Assembly: GCA_946886475.1 (NCBI GenBank)
Contig: CAMPIQ010000166.1
Span: 1-7,697 of the forward strand
Source: an uncultured Chitinophagales bacterium
GTDB taxonomy: Bacteria > Bacteroidota > Bacteroidia > Chitinophagales > Chitinophagaceae
DNA length: 7,697 nucleotides
Direction: 5' to 3'
Shown here: piece after piece, positions 1-5,604 of the stretch
How the letters are laid out: each line of letters opens with the position of its first letter
Numbering within the stretch: position 1 is the stretch's first letter
Made by a program: the position numbers and the translations under genes
The notes under the pieces: model-generated
What the model was told of the DNA's origin: nothing
What the model saw: only the letters and a program-made list of their open reading frames with translations
Databases searched by the model: none

Positions 1-160
1 GGATATATATATGAATTATACAAATTGTTGATAAATTAAACGAACAGGAAGTACCACTACATCAATTATTTTCCCGCAGACCGCTTCTCTGACTTCATTT
101 TTTAAATTAAGTTTCAGTCACTACATATTTTTTAGTCAGTTGCCTTCCCTATATTAGTAT
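1..160. other. Left-edge non-coding stretch, nothing firm
   Basis: This AT-rich segment ahead of the GNAT gene holds no reading frame I can support. Frame 1 is open from the window edge to a TAA at 37-39 and could be the last dozen codons of a gene that begins outside, but it is too short to judge. I see no convincing -7/-33 promoter for the downstream gene: the nearest candidate, TATTTTTT at 126-133, lacks the final G. I see no hairpin with a T-tract. Confidence 0.5.
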
Positions 161-601
161 ATGATCTTCAGGGAAGCTGTAATCAATGATATTGAACAAA
201 TGCATGAAGTGAGAATGGCTGTAAAAGAAAATGTATTGTCCAATCCGGGTTTGGTAACCATGGCAGACTATGTAAAATTTCTCAGCACAGATGGCAAAGG
301 CTGGGTTTGCGAATCAAATGGTGTTATTCTTGGCTTTAGCATAGTTGATATCCGGGATCATAACATTTGGGCTTTGTTTATAAAACCGGGATCGGAAAAA
401 CAAGGCATTGGAAGGAGGTTACATGGCCTGATGCTAGATTGGTATTTTCAAAATTATACAGAAGATTTATGGCTTGGTACGGAGCCGGGTACCAGGGCTG
501 AAATATTTTATGCCAGGGCAGGCTGGAGTAAAACCGGAACCCGCTCAAATGGAGAAACCAGGTTCGGCATCACCCGGGATAGCTGGAATCAATTGAAATA
601 A
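161..601 (+). CDS. GNAT family N-acetyltransferase
   Basis: A 146-residue single-domain GNAT protein, expected to move an acetyl group from acetyl-CoA to an amine; the substrate cannot be read from the sequence. The N-terminus (MIFREAVINDIEQM) matches the usual first strand and helix of the fold. Motif A, the CoA pyrophosphate-binding loop, is visible as QGIGRRL at residues 81-87, directly after the strand ALFIKP (71-76). The late FYARAGW segment (116-122) is the typical motif-B region, F-Y-x-x-x-G-(F/W). Length is normal for the family, so the gene looks complete. The ATG at 161 is chosen because the protein then begins exactly at strand 1; there is no Shine-Dalgarno sequence, as is usual in Bacteroidota. 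It stands alone: 131 bp separate it from the next gene, which has its own promoter. Family call firm, substrate unknown. Confidence 0.9.
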   Translation: MIFREAVINDIEQMHEVRMAVKENVLSNPGLVTMADYVKFLSTDGKGWVCESNGVILGFSIVDIRDHNIWALFIKPGSEKQGIGRRLHGLMLDWYFQNYTEDLWLGTEPGTRAEIFYARAGWSKTGTRSNGETRFGITRDSWNQLK

Positions 602-693
602 ATGAATCTGTGATGTTAATGATTATTAACACCGGCACCAACTGTATAACGGGCCACTCTAACCCAACAAAATCCTAAACTCAGCCAACCCGG

Positions 694-723
694 TTTGAAA
701 CAGGAAACTTTGCTATACTTTTG
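694..723 (+). promoter_or_regulatory. Bacteroidota-type promoter (-33/-7) for the DHH-FKBP unit
   Basis: TTTG at 694-697 and TACTTTTG at 716-723 match the Bacteroidota primary sigma consensus (TTTG or TTG, spacer, TAnnTTTG), with an 18-nt spacer. Transcription should start about 5-8 nt after the box, at roughly 728-731, only a few bases before the ATG at 733. Both boxes match and the spacing is right, so this is the best promoter in the window. Confidence 0.75.
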
Positions 724-732
724 CGGCTCTTT

Positions 733-1740
733 ATGCAGCCTGTTCACGAGATATACTCCCAGCTTACCCAGCCAAAAAAGATTGCCATTACCATGCATCA
801 GAAACCTGATGCAGACGCAATGGGCTCCACGCTTGGGCTTTTTCATTTCCTTAAACAATTTGGTCACGAGGTACATGTAATATCTCCCACCAATTGGGCA
901 CGCTGGCTCAACTGGATGGAAGGAGTGGATCTTGTGCTTGATTATGAACTGAACAAACAACAGGCCGACAAATTGCTTGAAAATGCAGACTGGTTGTTTT
1001 GTCTCGATCACAATCATTTCAACCGTACCAAGACCATGGCTGCAAAACTGGCCTCTTTACAATGTACTAAGATCCTTATAGACCATCACAGGGAACCTGA
1101 TGAAGTATCTTTTCAGTATGGAGTTTCCAATGTAGGCAAAAGTTCAACATGCGAAATGGTTTACGACCTGATAGTAAACTCAGGTCATCGCGATAAGATC
1201 AATACAGTAATTGCTGAATGTTTATACGCCGGAGTGGTGGCCGACACAGGTTCATTCCGTTTTTCTTCTACCCATGCAGGGGTACATCATATGGTGGCAG
1301 CCTTGAAAGAAAAAGGTCTGGAGCATACAAAAGTTCATGAAGCCCTGTATGATAATTTTCTCGAAAACCGTTTAAGGTTCCTGGGTCATGTACTCACTAA
1401 CCGCATGGAGATCTATTATGAACTGAATACCGCGCTCATTTATATTTCCAAAATTGAATTGCTGAAATACGAAATAAAAACAGGTGATACGGAAGGCCTG
1501 GTAAATTATCCCTTGTCTATCCAGGGAATAAAACTGGTTGGATGTGTCATAGACAGGGATGAAGAAAGAAAATGGTCTTTCAGAAGCAAGGGAAAGTTTG
1601 ACTGCAATGCCTTTGCAAGAAAATATTTTAATGGCGGAGGCCACTTCAATGCTTCCGGCGGACATGATTCAGCCCCACTACAGGAGACCGTACAAAAATT
1701 TAAAAAAGCTATACAGGAAAACAGCTCTCTATTACAATAA
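733..1740 (+). CDS. nrnA: DHH/DHHA1 phosphoesterase, NrnA-like (nanoRNase / pAp phosphatase)
   Basis: A 335-residue DHH-superfamily phosphoesterase of the NrnA type. Known NrnA enzymes are Mn-dependent, degrade 2-5 nt RNA fragments and dephosphorylate pAp to AMP in the cytoplasm. The metal-site motifs are all present: HQKPDADAMGS (22-32; H22, D26, D28), LDHNH (91-95; D92), the signature DHH (117-119), and VVADTG (168-173; D171). The C-terminal DHHA1 substrate domain has its GGGHFNASGG loop at 301-310. Length is close to the family norm of about 310-340. I start at ATG 733 rather than the in-frame TTG at 721, because 721-723 is part of the -7 promoter box and so would lie upstream of the transcript. 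The FKBP gene follows after 10 bp, so the two are probably co-transcribed. Which activity dominates (nanoRNase, pAp or cyclic-dinucleotide product cleavage) is not decided by sequence. Confidence 0.9.
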   Translation: MQPVHEIYSQLTQPKKIAITMHQKPDADAMGSTLGLFHFLKQFGHEVHVISPTNWARWLNWMEGVDLVLDYELNKQQADKLLENADWLFCLDHNHFNRTKTMAAKLASLQCTKILIDHHREPDEVSFQYGVSNVGKSSTCEMVYDLIVNSGHRDKINTVIAECLYAGVVADTGSFRFSSTHAGVHHMVAALKEKGLEHTKVHEALYDNFLENRLRFLGHVLTNRMEIYYELNTALIYISKIELLKYEIKTGDTEGLVNYPLSIQGIKLVGCVIDRDEERKWSFRSKGKFDCNAFARKYFNGGGHFNASGGHDSAPLQETVQKFKKAIQENSSLLQ

Positions 1741-1750
1741 AAAACAACTA

Positions 1751-2746
1751 ATGAAATCAGTAAAGGCTATCACAGGTTTGCTCATGTTTGCCATGATGTT
1801 TGGGGCATGCGAAACGAAAATCGATTTTAAAAAAACAAGAGGTGGCGTACCTTATAAAATTTTCGCGGAAGGAAAATCAAAGGACACCATTGCAGTAGAC
1901 GACATAGTGAAATATCACAGGATCGTTAAGATCAAGGACAGTGTTTTGAATAACACCTATCTTGAAATTCCCGTGTATGATAAAGTAAGGCTGGCATCAC
2001 CAAGTTATGGCGACCCCCTTCCTGAGATCCTTACCAAAGCCCATGAAGGTGATAGTATTTACTTTGTTCAGGCAATGGATTCATTTATTTACCACAATCC
2101 ACAGATAGAGCAACAAACTCCTTTTCGTAAAGGTGATCAGCTGGTTACAACCATAAGGATCGTAAAGGTTTTTAAATCTGAAGAAGAAGCAAGGGCTGAA
2201 TACATGAAGGATAATGAAAAAGCCATGCAGGAAAGTTTTAAGAAGATCGAAGCAGGCGAAAAAGATGAGCTGGCAGCATTTAAAAACGACAAGGAGAAAC
2301 AGGCACAACTTGCAAAAGATAATAAGATCATAGAAGATTACCTGAAATCAAAAAATATTCAGGCACAAAAAACAGACTGGGGTGTTTATATCCAGGTGTT
2401 GGATCCGGGTCAGGGTCCCAAACCGGCAGTTGGAAAATTTGCCAACGTTCAATACAAAGGAAGCCTTTTATCAGGTGAAGAATTTGACGCTGGTGTTTAT
2501 CCTTTGCAAATTGGCACAGGTGGTGCCATTAAAGGATTTGAAGAAGGTGTAAGACAACTGGCGAAAGGAGGAAGGGCAAAGATCTTTGTTCCCTCAGTAT
2601 TGGGATATGGAGCTACAGGTAGTGGTCCAAAGATCAAAGCCAATGAAAATCTTGTATTCGAATTAGAGATATTGGATATAACTGATACGCCACCGCAACC
2701 AGGGGCCCAGCCGGCCGATACTTCGCATGCGGGACACAATCATTGA
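1751..2746 (+). CDS. FKBP-type peptidyl-prolyl cis-trans isomerase, lipoprotein
   Basis: A 331-residue exported proline isomerase. Residues 1-19 form a signal peptide (positive MKSVK, hydrophobic core GLLMFAMMF) ending in lipobox FGAC with C20 as the lipidated residue; F at -3 is atypical but acceptable. This is why I start at 1751 although the frame stays open back to 1559 inside the DHH gene. Residues about 31-141 look like a degenerate N-terminal FKBP-like domain, 143-200 a charged helical or coiled-coil linker, and 211-312 a canonical FKBP domain. Its pocket residues are kept: VQYKG (Y235), EEFDAG (F245, D246), AIKGFEEG (I260; F263 in place of the FKBP12 tryptophan), LGYGATG (Y286), LVFEL (F303). 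A Pro-rich tail ends in HAGHNH. It probably acts as a periplasmic or outer-membrane-anchored folding factor. Flavobacterial GldI is a related FKBP lipoprotein near a DHH gene, but it is much shorter, so I do not use that name. Confidence 0.9.
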   Translation: MKSVKAITGLLMFAMMFGACETKIDFKKTRGGVPYKIFAEGKSKDTIAVDDIVKYHRIVKIKDSVLNNTYLEIPVYDKVRLASPSYGDPLPEILTKAHEGDSIYFVQAMDSFIYHNPQIEQQTPFRKGDQLVTTIRIVKVFKSEEEARAEYMKDNEKAMQESFKKIEAGEKDELAAFKNDKEKQAQLAKDNKIIEDYLKSKNIQAQKTDWGVYIQVLDPGQGPKPAVGKFANVQYKGSLLSGEEFDAGVYPLQIGTGGAIKGFEEGVRQLAKGGRAKIFVPSVLGYGATGSGPKIKANENLVFELEILDITDTPPQPGAQPADTSHAGHNH

Positions 2747-2775
2747 TCTTTATTCAGATAAATCCCCGAACTTTG

Positions 2776-2807
2776 ATGCTCGTTCGCTATCGGACGGGCA
2801 TTTTTTT
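2776..2807 (+). terminator. Intrinsic terminator after the FKBP gene
   Basis: An 11-bp stem pairs ATGCTCGTTCG (2776-2786) with CGGACGGGCAT (2791-2801), including two G-U pairs, around a CTAT loop, followed by seven T (2801-2807). It lies 29 bp after the FKBP stop codon and would end the DHH-FKBP transcript before it reads antisense into folP. Confidence 0.88.
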
Positions 2808-2953
2808 AGTTCGTTTGTGGTCCCGTTTTTAGTCCAACCATCCTTTTAATTCCGGCGAGCCTATTTAAACATTAATCCACCGTACTTTTTTCTTAGCTAT
2901 AATAAATCCGAGTCTGGAAAGCCACCATTAAAACACTGAATGTGTTGAACGTG

Positions 2954-2983
2954 AAGAGCAGTTAACCCTGCTCTTTATTTTTT
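2954..2983 (+). terminator. Second terminator-like hairpin, overlapping the folP stop codon
   Basis: A perfect 8-bp stem, AAGAGCAG (2954-2961) with CTGCTCTT (2968-2975), has the loop TTAACC and is followed on the + strand by TATTTTTT (2976-2983). The T-tract is the complement of the last folP codons (Lys-Lys-stop). On the minus strand the hairpin begins at the folP stop codon but only TT then CAC follows, so it is a poorer terminator in that direction. It may act as a backup + strand terminator, or as a folP 3'-end structure. Confidence 0.6.
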
Positions 2984-3799
2984 ATAGGCAGCATATAATT
3001 TAACAGCTTCCACCGCTTCCCTTACATCATGTACCCTAAGGATGGATGCACCATTCATCAGTGCAATAGTATTCATTACCGTAGTTCCATTTAGGGCTTC
3101 ATCAGATGTGATGCCAAGGGTATTATATATTGTTGCCTTTCGTGAAAGGCCGGCCAGTATTGGCTTACCAAGGTTTTTGAAAAATTCAAGATTTCGCAAC
3201 AGTTCAAAATTATGTTGTGCTGTTTTGCCAAATCCAAATCCAGGATCAACTAAAACATCTTTTATACCTGCTTTTTGAAGTTCATCAATTTTGAAAGAAA
3301 GAAAATCAAAAACGTCAAGAACCACGTTGTCATAAATAGGATCTTTTTGCATGGTTTGGGGATCGCCGGGAAAATGCATCAGTATATATGGTACCTGCAT
3401 TGATGCCGCAACATCAATTATTGCCTTATCAATGGTACCGGCACTTACATCATTGATGATGGAAGCACCCGCTTCAATTGCAGCCCTGGCAACTTTTGCA
3501 TAATAACTGTCAATGGAAATAATGACATCGGGAAAACGAGACATCACAGATTCAATTGCAGGGATCACTCTTTTTAATTCCTCTTCTGCGGTAATCCTTC
3601 CGCTTCCCGGCCTGGTGCTTTGGCCTCCAATATCAAGGATTTTTGCCCCTTCAACCAGCATTTTTTCTGCTGTGAAAATTATTTCATCTGCTTTTTTACG
3701 GCTGCCTGCAAAAAATGAATCGGGTGTAGTATTGATGATACCCATAACCAGCGGTTCGCTGATCTCTATTAACCGTCCCTTACAATTGAAACTGAACAT
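2975..3799 (-). CDS. folP: Dihydropteroate synthase
   Basis: A 274-residue cytoplasmic enzyme that joins p-aminobenzoate to 6-hydroxymethyl-7,8-dihydropterin diphosphate to give dihydropteroate in folate synthesis; it is the sulfonamide target. The full set of TIM-barrel motifs is present: MGIINTTPDSF (19-29, N23), GAKILDIGGQSTRPG (51-65), SIDS (95-98, D97), SIINDVSAG (113-121, N116), YILMHFPGDPQTM (138-150), LVDPGFGFGKT (183-193, D185), ILAGLSRK (214-221, K221) and LRVHDV (254-259, R255 and H257). Length is normal. I choose ATG 3797-3799 because the protein then begins MFSFNCKGRL, just before the first strand; the frame runs upstream to 4000 but that stretch is antisense to the DUF1599 gene. 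AAGG lies 4 nt upstream of the start. No clear promoter is visible; it must lie in the 27-bp gap or inside the divergent gene. Nothing suggests a resistance-type variant. Confidence 0.97.
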   Translation of the reverse strand: MFSFNCKGRLIEISEPLVMGIINTTPDSFFAGSRKKADEIIFTAEKMLVEGAKILDIGGQSTRPGSGRITAEEELKRVIPAIESVMSRFPDVIISIDSYYAKVARAAIEAGASIINDVSAGTIDKAIIDVAASMQVPYILMHFPGDPQTMQKDPIYDNVVLDVFDFLSFKIDELQKAGIKDVLVDPGFGFGKTAQHNFELLRNLEFFKNLGKPILAGLSRKATIYNTLGITSDEALNGTTVMNTIALMNGASILRVHDVREAVEAVKLYAAYKK

Positions 3800-3813
3800 T
3801 AAGCCTTGTTTGT

Positions 3814-3821
3814 TATTTTTG
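3814..3821 (+). promoter_or_regulatory. -7 promoter box for the DUF1599 unit
   Basis: TATTTTTG matches TAnnTTTG exactly and ends 5 nt before the ATG at 3827. The -33 part is weak: the nearest TTG (3786-3788) is 25 nt upstream, slightly beyond the usual 17-23. If used, transcription would start at or next to the A of the start codon. The region is AT-rich, so a chance match is possible. Confidence 0.45.
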
Positions 3822-3826
3822 AATGG

Positions 3827-4372
3827 ATGAAGGTAAATACTAACGAAGAATACGATGCTGTGATCGGGCAGTGCGAAGATATATTCCTGAATAAAACAAG
3901 GGATTATGGAACCGCATGGCGGGTATTGAGAAATATCTCTATCATTGACCAAATTTATATAAAAGCACAGCGCATTAGAACCATTCAGGAAAAAGGACAT
4001 CAGAAGGTTGGGAATGTGGGAGATGATATCCGGAGCGAATTTATTGGCATAATCAATTATTCAATTATTGGCCTGATCCAGCTGCAGCTCACCGATGATG
4101 ATCCGGAAGAACTTGAACCAGGGGAGGTTGCCATTCTCTATCATAAATATTTTATCGCCGCCAAAACGCTGATGGAAAGTAAAAACCACGATTATGGGGA
4201 AGCCTGGCGAAACATGAGCCAGGAAAGTTTTGCCGACCTCATATTAATGAAACTGCAGCGGATGAGGCAGATCGTTTCCAACAAGGGAAAAACGCTTATT
4301 AGCGAAGGCCTTGATGCTAATTATTTTGATATGATCAATTATGCTGTTTTTGCGTTGATCCTTTTTGGTTAA
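3827..4372 (+). CDS. DUF1599 protein with two tandem copies of the domain
   Basis: A 181-residue soluble, mostly helical protein of the DUF1599 family (also listed, as I recall, as nucleotide-modification-associated domain 1). Its biochemical role is not established. The sequence is an internal duplication: residues about 7-85 and 101-181 repeat the same pattern. DYGTAWR (26-32) corresponds to DYGEAWR (122-128); the K-x-Q-R-x-R run at 46-51 corresponds to 142-147, the same 96-residue offset; IINYSI (75-80) corresponds to MINYAV (169-174). The conserved D, Y, W, K, Q and R residues appear in both halves, so both may be functional. I start at ATG 3827 rather than an in-frame TTG at 3806, because MKVNTNEEYD fits the expected domain edge and 3806 lies upstream of the -7 box. 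It is followed after 11 bp by the MauE/DoxX-like gene. Family call good, function unknown. Confidence 0.85.
   Translation: MKVNTNEEYDAVIGQCEDIFLNKTRDYGTAWRVLRNISIIDQIYIKAQRIRTIQEKGHQKVGNVGDDIRSEFIGIINYSIIGLIQLQLTDDDPEELEPGEVAILYHKYFIAAKTLMESKNHDYGEAWRNMSQESFADLILMKLQRMRQIVSNKGKTLISEGLDANYFDMINYAVFALILFG
3845..4369 (+). repeat. Protein-level tandem duplication inside the DUF1599 gene
   Basis: Copy 1 covers about 3845-4081 and copy 2 about 4127-4369. They share the pattern (K/T)-x-x-D-Y-G-x-A-W-R, then D-x-I-x-x-K-x-Q-R-x-R-x-I, then I-N-Y. The DNA of the two halves has diverged, so this is an old duplication rather than a recent one. Confidence 0.85.
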
Positions 4373-4383
4373 AAACAATTGAT

Positions 4384-5589
4384 ATGAAAATCGTTATCCG
4401 TTCCACCCAGGTAATTGTTGCACTGTTATTTATTATTTCAGGACTTGTAAAAGCCAACGATCCCCTTGGATTGAGTTATAAGATGGAGGAATTTTTTGAG
4501 ATCTGGAATACAGGCCTCGGAAATGGAAATTTCTTTGCAAAGAATATGCTGATCAGCTTTTTCAGCTTTCTTCACCACTATTCATTGTTCCTTTCCATAG
4601 TCATGATCACGTTGGAAATAATAGCAGGCTTTGCCTTATTGATGGGATGGAGAAAAAAATTTATACTCTGGCTGCTGCTGGTATTGATTGTATTCTTTAC
4701 TTTTTTAACCGGCTATGCTTATCTCTCCGTTCATCCTGACGGTTCACCAAAATTCACCAATTGCGGTTGTTTTGGCGATTGCCTGCCTATTACTCCAAAA
4801 ACCTCTTTTCTTAAGGACCTGGCACTGATGGCAATGATCATTGCACTGATCTTTGGAAGGAAATACCTCCTTCAGTTATTTTCTGATAAAACCAGGCGTA
4901 TCATTCTGGCTGCAGCACTTGTATTGAGTTTGCTGGCCCAATGGTATGTACTCAACTACCTGCCATTTGTTGATTGTCTCCCATTTAAAAAAGGAAAGAA
5001 TATTACAGAGCAAATGAAACAACCTCCCGGATCGTATGGCGACAGTACGGCCATCAGGTATGTATACGAAAAAAATGGCAGGCGGTATGAATGGGACTGG
5101 AACGAATTACCTGCCGATTTTGAAACCTATACTTATATTGACCGTATAGATAAACTGGTAAGGAAAGGAAATGCCGAACCACCCATAAAAAACTTTTCTT
5201 TAACCGGTGCGGATTATTTTGATTCCACCTCCGGAAGTACTGCTAAAAACGATTCAACTTCCATTGTTTTGGCACAGCCCATTGCCATAATAGGATTTGG
5301 GTTGGGTGAATCGGATAAGAATGACTGGGTAAATGTGTTCAGGGAAATTTCAACTATCGCCTCAGGTAAAAACATTCCGGTTTACTTTGCCACCAATGAA
5401 AGAAGAAGAATGATTCGTTTCTTTGAAGCCCATCAGATCAAAGTGCAGGTGTTTGCCTGTGACTTCACCAACATCCGCACCGCTGCCAGAACCCAGCCCA
5501 CATTTTATCTGCTGAGATCAGGAACCATAATAGATAAATACAGTTACAGGCAATTGAACCATCTGAAATCAGACATAGAAAAACTTTAA
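4384..5589 (+). CDS. MauE/DoxX-like membrane protein with C-terminal thioredoxin-like region (BT_3928 type)
   Basis: A 401-residue inner-membrane protein. Hydrophobic segments at about 6-23, 66-88, 93-114, 144-158 and 172-193 form a DoxX/MauE-type helical core, beginning with the typical first helix IVALLFIISGLVKANDPLG. Between helices 3 and 4 lies the family motif NCGCFGDC (C127, C129, C133), and after helix 5 is VDCLP (C198). Residues about 270-395 look like a thioredoxin-like fold: strand IAIIGF (301-306), helix, strand IPVYFA (331-336), and a cis-Pro-type QPTFYLLRSGTIID (371-384). It has no CxxC, so it cannot be a classical disulfide oxidoreductase. A role in redox or envelope quality control is an inference. 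The start at ATG 4384, 11 bp after DUF1599, places the first helix correctly. I recall DUF1599, this family and folP as common neighbours in Bacteroidota. Confidence 0.85.
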   Translation: MKIVIRSTQVIVALLFIISGLVKANDPLGLSYKMEEFFEIWNTGLGNGNFFAKNMLISFFSFLHHYSLFLSIVMITLEIIAGFALLMGWRKKFILWLLLVLIVFFTFLTGYAYLSVHPDGSPKFTNCGCFGDCLPITPKTSFLKDLALMAMIIALIFGRKYLLQLFSDKTRRIILAAALVLSLLAQWYVLNYLPFVDCLPFKKGKNITEQMKQPPGSYGDSTAIRYVYEKNGRRYEWDWNELPADFETYTYIDRIDKLVRKGNAEPPIKNFSLTGADYFDSTSGSTAKNDSTSIVLAQPIAIIGFGLGESDKNDWVNVFREISTIASGKNIPVYFATNERRRMIRFFEAHQIKVQVFACDFTNIRTAARTQPTFYLLRSGTIIDKYSYRQLNHLKSDIEKL

Positions 5590-5591
5590 AT

Positions 5592-5604
5592 AAGGTTTAT
5601 TTTG
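5592..5604 (+). promoter_or_regulatory. Ribosome site supporting the TTG start of the permease
   Basis: AAGG at 5592-5595 sits 6 nt before TTG 5602-5604, in a window where most genes have no Shine-Dalgarno sequence. The preceding in-frame TAA (5587-5589) leaves only ATA, ATT and this TTG as starts, so the site decides the start codon. Confidence 0.6.

Noticed and set aside
15..92. Frame-3 stretch reading IVDKLNEQEVPLHQLF before a TGA at 90-92.
   Set aside because: It has coding-like composition but a stop at 12-14 and no start codon; 25 codons is too little to call a gene or a gene remnant.
126..133. TATTTTTT as a possible -7 box for the GNAT gene.
   Set aside because: It lacks the final G, and no TTG lies at the expected upstream distance.
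412..425. AAGGAGG followed after 4 nt by ATG, a textbook ribosome site.
   Set aside because: It is out of frame inside the GNAT gene, and that ATG is followed by GCC TGA. The purine run simply encodes part of motif A.
615..630. Inverted repeat GTTAAT-GATT-ATTAAC after the GNAT gene.
   Set aside because: The stem is only 6 AT-rich base pairs with no T-tract; likely chance.
616..1017. Open minus-strand frame of 133 codons overlapping the DHH gene.
   Set aside because: It is antisense to a well-conserved DHH gene and shows no recognisable domain.
1559..1750. Upstream extension of the FKBP reading frame.
   Set aside because: It overlaps the DHH gene in another frame; the signal peptide and lipobox demand the start at 1751.
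3950..3957. Minus-strand TAAATTTG as a possible folP -7 box.
   Set aside because: It is about 150 bp from folP, inside another gene, with no -33 element at the right distance.
3800..4000. N-terminal extension of the folP frame by 67 codons.
   Set aside because: It is antisense to the DUF1599 coding region; folP proteins begin close to the ATG at 3799.
5598..5604. TATTTTG overlapping the permease start, similar to a -7 box.
   Set aside because: It is one base short of TAnnTTTG and lies within a tight operon; the permease is more likely read from the upstream promoter.
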